The notes under the pieces are model-generated. The model was not told the origin of the DNA, searched no databases, and was given only the letters and a program-made list of their open reading frames with translations. Below, in pieces: positions 58,987 through 64,000 of a stretch of 64,000 nt of DNA. Positions within the stretch are counted from its first letter, which is position 1; each line of letters opens with the position of its first letter. The stretch comes from HXMU1420-2 sp017643305 (GTDB taxonomy: Bacteria > Pseudomonadota > Alphaproteobacteria > Rhodobacterales > Rhodobacteraceae). Location: contig OZ244249.1 in assembly GCA_965217135.1 (NCBI GenBank), forward strand, positions 310,001 through 374,000, given 5' to 3'. The position numbers and the translations under genes were made by a program.

Positions 58987-59863
58987 TGTCGCGCGGGATG
59001 CGGCCGTCAGCGTGGTGGCCTGTGTGTGCAACGAAATGTTTATGCTGCCTCACTTTCTGGCCCATTACCGGGCGCTGGGGGTGGAAAGTTTTCTGATTGC
59101 CGACAACGGATCAGATGACGGTACGTTGGAGTTTCTGGCCGACCAGCCCGACGTGGCGCTTTTTTCCGTGGATACCAGCTACAGCCTGTCGCGCTATGGC
59201 GTGGCGTGGCAGCAGGCTCTAATGTCGAATTTCCGCGTCGGCCGCTGGTCGCTGGTGGCGGATGTGGATGAGTTGCTGGTCTGGCAGACCCCGCAGCGCG
59301 AAAGCCTGCCACAGCTGCTGGCGGGCCCGGTGTTTTAGGGCGCTGATGCTGCGCGGGTGTTTATGTTGGATATGTACCCAAAAGGTTCCCTGTCGCAGGC
59401 TGATTTCACCAGCGGCGACCCGTTTACTGAGACCGGGTATGTCGAACAGGCTCCGTTCCTAACCAACTGGCCCGGGCGCGGCCCTTATTCCAACGCCCGC
59501 ACCTGGACCAGTGCGCTGCGGCACCGGTTGATCCCCGAGGCGCGGCCGGTTCTGTTTGTGGCACAGAAACTGGCGCTGCTGCGCTATCACCCGTTCATGC
59601 GGTTTTCCGACGGGCTGCATTACGGTGCGGGGATGAAGGTGGCAGATCGTGAATTGCTGTTTGGTCACTTCAAATACAACGCCGATTTCTTCCGCAAGGT
59701 GCAGGAGGAGGTTGCGCGCGGCGAACATTTTAACGACGCTGAAGAATACCGTAAATACTTGGCCCGACTGTGCGAAGGACGTGAGGTAATCTTTGATGCG
59801 GCCGTATCCGTCCCCTGGACCGACAGTGCCTTTGTACAGGCGCGGCTGGACCGGTCAGATTAA
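58850..59863 (+). pseudogene. GT2-type glycosyltransferase split by an in-frame TAG
   Basis: The frame encodes a Glyco_tranf_2_4-type domain (SVVACVCNEMFMLPHFLAHY, FLIADNGSDDGTLEFLAD, LVADVDELLVW with the DxD). It is cut by TAG at 59336-59338 after LLAGPVF. The same frame goes on at once (GADAARVFMLDMYPKG) to 59863 with the C-terminal blocks also found in the remnant at 56637-57032. Coding similarity starts near 58930 without a start codon or ribosome site, overlapping the previous gene in another frame. Two lesions, or a frameshift plus a readable TAG, are needed for a product. Confidence 0.7.
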
Positions 59864-59912
59864 CCCGTTGGATTGACATGGGCATGGGTAAGGGCGGAAA
59901 CAGGGCCTTGAT

Positions 59913-60536
59913 ATGAACAACCGTCTGACACAGGACCCGCACAAAACCGGTGAAATCCGTGAAAAGGTGTTGGAGGTGGCCATAGGCCGCCAACTGCGCG
60001 CGTTCCGGCGGCAAAAGGGCATGACTGGTGCTGATCTGGCCCGGCTGACGGGGATCAGCGTGGGCATGCTCAGCAAGATCGAAAATGGCCAGACCTCCCC
60101 GTCGTTGACCACGTTGCAGGCGCTGGCCGAGGCGCTGAGTGTTTCGTTGACGTCTTTTTTTCGCGGGTTTGAAGAACATCGCCCTGCCGTGCACACCAAA
60201 GCGGGCGAAGGGGTGGAAACCGAACGTCAAGGCACGCGTGCGGGGCACCAGTATAACCTGCTGGGGCATTTGGGCTCTAACGCAGGCGGGGTAATGGTGG
60301 AACCTTACCTCATTACGTTGACAGAAGAATCCGACCGTTTCCCAGCGTTCCAGCATGACGGGATTGAGCTGATCTTCATGCTCGAAGGCGAGGTGGATTA
60401 TCGCCATGGCGATAGGGTTTATCCGCTTAAACCCGGCGATACGCTGTTCTTTGACGCTGACGCGCCACACGGGCCAGAAGTGCTTGTTTCGCTGCCCGCA
60501 CGCTATTTATCGATCATTTCATATTCCCACGAGTAA
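59913..60536 (+). CDS. XRE-family regulator with cupin domain
   Basis: The 207-residue repressor-type regulator has an N-terminal helix-turn-helix (IGRQLRAFRRQKGMTGADLA then TGISVGMLSKIENGQTSPSL) and a C-terminal cupin (HDGIELIFMLEGEVDYRHGD, PGDTLFFDADAPHGPE) that binds a small ligand. It stands 77 bases before mgsA on the same strand and likely controls the N-methylglutamate pathway genes. The effector is unknown, perhaps glutamate-derived or a methylamine product. Confidence 0.88.
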   Translation: MNNRLTQDPHKTGEIREKVLEVAIGRQLRAFRRQKGMTGADLARLTGISVGMLSKIENGQTSPSLTTLQALAEALSVSLTSFFRGFEEHRPAVHTKAGEGVETERQGTRAGHQYNLLGHLGSNAGGVMVEPYLITLTEESDRFPAFQHDGIELIFMLEGEVDYRHGDRVYPLKPGDTLFFDADAPHGPEVLVSLPARYLSIISYSHE

Positions 60537-60613
60537 AATTTGTTTCTTCACAGTTGAATCGCTCCCCGAATCTCATTTAGGGTCCGAGCGACACAAAAAG
60601 CGGAGAACATGCG

Positions 60614-61540
60614 ATGTGCGGGATTGTCGGCTTGTTCCTGAAGGAACCCGGGCTGCAGCCAGAATTGGGCGCGCTGCTATCAAAGATGCTGGTCACGATG
60701 AGCGACCGCGGACCTGACAGCGCGGGGATCGCCATTTACGGCAATGGAACGGCGGGTCTGATCAAACTGACCGTGCAGTCCGACACCCCGACACAGGATT
60801 TCGACGGGCTGGATGTGGCTTTAGGCATGGCGCTGGGCACGGATGTGACGGTGGCGCATCGCGATACGCATGCTGTGCTAAGCCTGCCATCGAGCAAGGC
60901 GCCTGACGCGCGCGCCGCGCTGGCGCAATTGCGGCCCGGCGTTCGGGTGATGAGCACGGGCGACAGCATCGAGATCTACAAGGAGGTCGGTCTGCCTGCC
61001 AAAGTGGTCGCACGGTTTGGCATCGACCAGATGGTTGGCACCCATGGTATTGGCCATACCCGCATGGCGACGGAATCGGCAGTGACCACGCTTGGCGCGC
61101 ACCCGTTCAACACCGGGTCGGACCAATGCCTGGTGCATAATGGGTCGCTGTCCAACCACAATGCGCTGCGCCGCAGCCTGGCCCATGCGGGCGTGCATGT
61201 GGAAACCGAAAACGACACTGAGGTCGGCGCAGCTTATCTGACCTGGAAAATGCGCGAAGGCGCGACGCTGGGCGAAGCTTTGGAGGCTGGGATCACAGAC
61301 CTTGATGGGTTTTACACCTTTGCAGTGGGCACCAAAGATGGCTTTGGTGTGCTGCGCGACCCGATCGCCTGCAAACCTGCCGTGCTTGCCGAAACACCCG
61401 AGTATGTGGCCTTTGGCAGCGAATACCGCGCGCTGGCGGACCTGCCGGGCATCGAAAGTGCCAAGGTTTGGGAACCGGAACCGGCGCAGGTTTATTTCTG
61501 GAACCACGGCGCGCCCACGCCCGCAGGAAAGGCGGCGTAA
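60614..61540 (+). CDS. mgsA: N-methylglutamate synthase subunit A (class II glutamine amidotransferase)
   Basis: The 308-residue subunit begins MCGIVGLF with the N-terminal nucleophile Cys2 of class II amidotransferases. MSDRGPDSAGIAIYG, GHTRMATESAVTTLGAHPF and LVHNGSLSNHNALRR complete the site. Like its GlxB homologues it corresponds to the glutaminase domain of glutamate synthase. With MgsB and MgsC it makes N-methylglutamate from methylamine-derived gamma-glutamylmethylamide or glutamate. CGGAG is seven bases before the ATG. The stop overlaps mgsB by one base. Confidence 0.88.
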   Translation: MCGIVGLFLKEPGLQPELGALLSKMLVTMSDRGPDSAGIAIYGNGTAGLIKLTVQSDTPTQDFDGLDVALGMALGTDVTVAHRDTHAVLSLPSSKAPDARAALAQLRPGVRVMSTGDSIEIYKEVGLPAKVVARFGIDQMVGTHGIGHTRMATESAVTTLGAHPFNTGSDQCLVHNGSLSNHNALRRSLAHAGVHVETENDTEVGAAYLTWKMREGATLGEALEAGITDLDGFYTFAVGTKDGFGVLRDPIACKPAVLAETPEYVAFGSEYRALADLPGIESAKVWEPEPAQVYFWNHGAPTPAGKAA

Positions 61541-62217
61541 TGCAGAGCTTTAATCTTCAGACGCAGGACTTGCGCGACCTGAACGCCACGCTGCAGGCGC
61601 AGGCCGACGAAACCAACCAAACCGTATGGGAGGTCGAAAACCCCCGGGGCAGCCACGCTGTGGCCGTCGGGCTGAACGCGCCCATTGAGGTCAACGTGCG
61701 CGGGCCTGTCGGGTATTATTGCGGTGGCATGAATCAGCAGGCCACGGTGCACATCCACGATTCTGCCGGGCCGGGCGTGGCGGAAAACATGATGTCCGGC
61801 ACCGTCGTCGTCGAAGGTGATGCCAGCCAATATGCCGGGGCCACCGGTCATGGCGGGCTGTTGGTGATCAAGGGCAACGCATCGTCGCGCTGCGGGATTT
61901 CGATGAAGGGCATCGATATCGTCGTGCATGGCAATGTTGGGCATATGTCTGCCTTCATGGGCCAGAAAGGCACATTGGTGGTCTGTGGCGATGCGGGCGA
62001 TGCGCTGGGCGATTCGCTCTATGAGGCGCGGCTGTTTGTACGCGGATCGGTCAAATCCCTGGGCGCGGATTGTATTGAGAAAGAGATGCGGCCGGAACAC
62101 CTGACCCTTCTGGCTGACCTGCTGGCCACCGCCGAAAGCGATGCGAAACCTGAAGAATTCCGCCGCTATGGCTCTGCCCGAGAACTGTACAACTTCCATC
62201 CCGACAACGCTTATTGA
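61540..62217 (+). CDS. mgsB: N-methylglutamate synthase subunit B (GXGXG domain)
   Basis: The 225-residue subunit corresponds to the GXGXG beta-helix domain of glutamate synthase, visible as the repeated Gly turns in VVVEGDASQYAGATGHGGLL and VHGNVGHMSAFMGQKGTLVV. It is a structural partner of MgsA and MgsC. The ATG at 61540 overlaps the mgsA stop (TAATG). A longer upstream frame is only mgsA read in another frame. Confidence 0.88.
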   Translation: MQSFNLQTQDLRDLNATLQAQADETNQTVWEVENPRGSHAVAVGLNAPIEVNVRGPVGYYCGGMNQQATVHIHDSAGPGVAENMMSGTVVVEGDASQYAGATGHGGLLVIKGNASSRCGISMKGIDIVVHGNVGHMSAFMGQKGTLVVCGDAGDALGDSLYEARLFVRGSVKSLGADCIEKEMRPEHLTLLADLLATAESDAKPEEFRRYGSARELYNFHPDNAY

Positions 62218-62227
62218 GGGACCGACC

Positions 62228-63574
62228 ATGAGCGATCAGACCCAATCCGGCCCCCCGCGCACCCTGCCGATCATGTCCAACACGTTTACGCCCGAAGTGA
62301 ACGCGGAAATCAGGCGTGCGGCGGCAACGGGGCTGTATGACATTCGCGGTGGTGGGGCCAAGCGCAAGCTGCCACATTTCGACGACCTGCTGTTTCTGGG
62401 CGCGTCCATGTCGCGTTATCCGTTGGAAGGTTACCGCGAACGCTGCGATACCAGCGTCACGTTGGGCACGCGGTTTGCCAAGAACCCGATTGAGCTGAAG
62501 ATCCCGATCACCATCGCCGGGATGAGCTTTGGCGCCCTGTCCGCGCAGGCCAAAGAAGCACTGGGGCGTGGCGCAACGCTGGCCGGAACTTCGACCACCA
62601 CGGGCGACGGCGGGATGACGCCGGAAGAACGCGGACATTCCGACAAACTGGTCTATCAATACCTGCCGAGCCGCTATGGTATGAACCCCGATGACCTGCG
62701 CAAGGCCGATGCGATCGAGGTCGTGGTTGGGCAGGGGGCCAAACCCGGCGGTGGCGGTATGCTGCTGGGGCAGAAGATTTCGCACCGTGTGGCTGATATG
62801 CGCGACCTGCCCAACGGAATCGACCAGCGGTCGGCCTGTCGGCACCCGGACTGGACCGGGCCGGACGATCTGGAAATCAAGATTTTGGAACTGCGCGAAA
62901 TCACCGGCTGGCGCGTGCCGATCTATGTGAAGGTCGGGGGTGCGCGTCCGTTTTTTGACACTGCGCTGGCGGTCAAGGCTGGGGCGGATGTGATCGTGCT
63001 GGACGGGATGCAGGGCGGCACGGCAGCGACGCAGGACGTGTTCATCGAAAATGTGGGTCAGCCGACGCTGGCCTGTATCCGGCAGGCCGTAGCCGCGCTG
63101 GAAGATCTGGGCATGCATCGCAAGGTACAACTGGTCGTGTCTGGTGGCATACGTACTGGTGCAGACGTGGCCAAGGCGCTGGCCCTGGGCGCGGACGCGG
63201 TCAGCATCGGCACGGCGGCGATGATCGCGATTGGCGACAATGACCCGAAATGGGAGGCGGAGTATCAGAAACTCGGTTCCACCGCTGGGGCGTATGACGA
63301 CTGGCACGAAGGGCAGGATCCCGCAGGCATCACCACGCAGGATCCGGAGCTTGCCGCACGGCTGGACCCGGTCGAAGGGGGGCGTCGGTTGAACAACTAT
63401 CTGAAGGTCATGACGCTAGAGGCCCAGACCCTGGCCCGTGCCTGTGGCAAAAGCCATGTTTTGAACCTCGAACCCGAAGACCTATGCGCCGTCACCATGG
63501 AAGCCGCCGCGATGGCGCAAATCCCGTTGGCGGGAACCAATTGGTGGCCCGGCAAGCCCGGCACCGGCTATTGA
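62228..63574 (+). CDS. mgsC: N-methylglutamate synthase subunit C (FMN-binding)
   Basis: The 448-residue subunit matches the FMN/[3Fe-4S] domain of glutamate synthase. PITIAGMSFGALSAQAKEAL, TSTTTGDGGMTPEER, EVVVGQGAKPGGGGMLLG and VSGGIRTGADVAKALALGAD are diagnostic. It performs the reductive step that forms N-methylglutamate. GAGGGA lies seven bases before the ATG at 62228. The stop overlaps the DUF3303 gene by one base. Confidence 0.9.
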   Translation: MSDQTQSGPPRTLPIMSNTFTPEVNAEIRRAAATGLYDIRGGGAKRKLPHFDDLLFLGASMSRYPLEGYRERCDTSVTLGTRFAKNPIELKIPITIAGMSFGALSAQAKEALGRGATLAGTSTTTGDGGMTPEERGHSDKLVYQYLPSRYGMNPDDLRKADAIEVVVGQGAKPGGGGMLLGQKISHRVADMRDLPNGIDQRSACRHPDWTGPDDLEIKILELREITGWRVPIYVKVGGARPFFDTALAVKAGADVIVLDGMQGGTAATQDVFIENVGQPTLACIRQAVAALEDLGMHRKVQLVVSGGIRTGADVAKALALGADAVSIGTAAMIAIGDNDPKWEAEYQKLGSTAGAYDDWHEGQDPAGITTQDPELAARLDPVEGGRRLNNYLKVMTLEAQTLARACGKSHVLNLEPEDLCAVTMEAAAMAQIPLAGTNWWPGKPGTGY

Positions 63575-63828
63575 TGGCGCGCTACATGGTCTTCGAACAG
63601 TTTCGGGCCGAACGGTCGGACGCGGTTTATGCCCGCTGTCACGCGCGGGGGCGGATGTTGCCGCCTGGGCTTGCCTATTTGGACAGCTGGCTGACCGCTG
63701 TTGACCGGGTATTTTATCAAATGATGGAAGCCAACCACCCGACCACCTTTGACAAATGGACCGCCCATTGGGACCATCTCGTGGAATTCGAGAAGACAGA
63801 CCTAAAAGACAAACGGACAGGAGCTTAA
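63574..63828 (+). CDS. DUF3303 small protein in the methylamine cluster
   Basis: This 84-residue soluble protein (MARYMVFEQFRAERSDAVYA at the start, FDKWTAHWDHLVEFE near the end) has the ferredoxin-like fold pattern of DUF3303 proteins. The ATG overlaps the mgsC stop by one base, and the next gene starts two bases after its stop, so it is expressed with the pathway. Function unknown. Confidence 0.75.
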   Translation: MARYMVFEQFRAERSDAVYARCHARGRMLPPGLAYLDSWLTAVDRVFYQMMEANHPTTFDKWTAHWDHLVEFEKTDLKDKRTGA

Positions 63829-63829
63829 C

Positions 63830-64000
63830 GTGACATTGGATCTGGCTGCCTTTGCCGCTGAAAACGGCGTGAAGTACTTTATGATTTCATTCACCGACCT
63901 CTTCGGCGGGCAACGGGCCAAGCTGGTTCCGGCAGCTGCGATCGCGGATATGCAGGTCGAAGGTGCAGGGTTCGCGGGCTTTGCCACGTGGCTCGACATG
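63830..64000 (+). CDS. gmaS: Type III glutamine synthetase/gamma-glutamylmethylamide synthetase, start only
   Basis: Only the first 57 residues lie in the window. KYFMISFTDLFGGQRAKLVP and GAGFAGFATWLDM match the N-terminal domain of GlnT/GmaS enzymes, which join glutamate to ammonia or methylamine using ATP. The start is the GTG at 63830, with AGGAG six bases upstream. Following mgsABC, it is most likely gamma-glutamylmethylamide synthetase, the first step of the N-methylglutamate pathway; a plain type III glutamine synthetase cannot be excluded. The gene continues past the right edge. Confidence 0.75.
   Translation, partial: MTLDLAAFAAENGVKYFMISFTDLFGGQRAKLVPAAAIADMQVEGAGFAGFATWLDM

Noticed and set aside
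62051..63307. 418-codon open frame opposite mgsC
   Set aside because: Antisense shadow of a clear glutamate-synthase-type domain.
1..64000. tRNA, rRNA genes and CRISPR arrays
   Set aside because: No cloverleaf, rRNA-like sequence or regularly spaced direct repeats were noticed by eye; a covariance-model scan would be needed to exclude small RNAs.

Overview
The window looks like a stretch of chromosome from a marine alphaproteobacterium of the Roseobacter group (Rhodobacterales). Reasons are the high GC, the gene families present (respiratory formate dehydrogenase with DUF3305/DUF3306 partners, N-methylglutamate synthase genes, a TorF-type porin, DUF2793), and a GAAC-N7-GAAC LexA box of the alphaproteobacterial type in front of dnaE2. 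No rRNA, tRNA or CRISPR array was seen. The species cannot be named from the sequence.

Layout. 1-2.75 kb: a lone Fe(II)/2-oxoglutarate-type oxygenase gene with an intrinsic terminator, then an IS3-family insertion sequence. 2.8-9 kb: a ugpBAECQ operon (minus strand) for glycerol-3-phosphate/glycerophosphodiester uptake and hydrolysis, divergent from a LysR regulator. 9.4-30.5 kb: a large formate dehydrogenase locus. The minus-strand operon runs DUF3305, DUF3306, TorD-like chaperone, Tat-target peptide, catalytic, iron-sulfur and cytochrome b subunits, a WD40-cytochrome c fusion, a 41-residue membrane peptide and a response regulator. Divergent and downstream lie a polyferredoxin, a binding-protein-like cytochrome c, an Mrp ATPase, small conserved accessory genes, the likely partner histidine kinase and a tungstate ABC transporter (tupBCA). 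A Tat-exported multicopper oxidase sits at the other end. Together these encode periplasmic formate oxidation, metal supply, cofactor assembly and control.

30.5-41.3 kb: after a short decayed stretch holding a HemP-like micro-gene comes an aromatic-acid module. It consists of a flavin monooxygenase fused to an aryl-CoA ligase, a thiolase, an IclR regulator with a perfect 13-bp inverted repeat at its start, and a five-gene branched-chain-amino-acid-type ABC importer. 41.4-49.9 kb: a small membrane protein, polA, two secreted proteins, a zinc-finger protein, dnaE2 and a TorF-like porin interrupted by an in-frame TAG.

49.9-59.9 kb: envelope genes. A dTDP-rhamnose operon (rfbCBDA) with a GT4 glycosyltransferase is followed by a DUF2793/Peptidase_G2 fibre-like protein and a scarred group of glycosyltransferase genes with 5' truncations, a frameshift and a second in-frame TAG. 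59.9-64 kb: a methylated-amine module, with an XRE-cupin regulator, mgsABC (N-methylglutamate synthase), a DUF3303 gene and the start of a type III glutamine synthetase/gamma-glutamylmethylamide synthetase gene cut by the window edge.

The most interesting unexplained signals are a possible terminator/antiterminator leader before tupBCA, the response regulator without a GAFTGA loop, the hybrid cytochromes of the formate locus and the monooxygenase-CoA ligase fusion.
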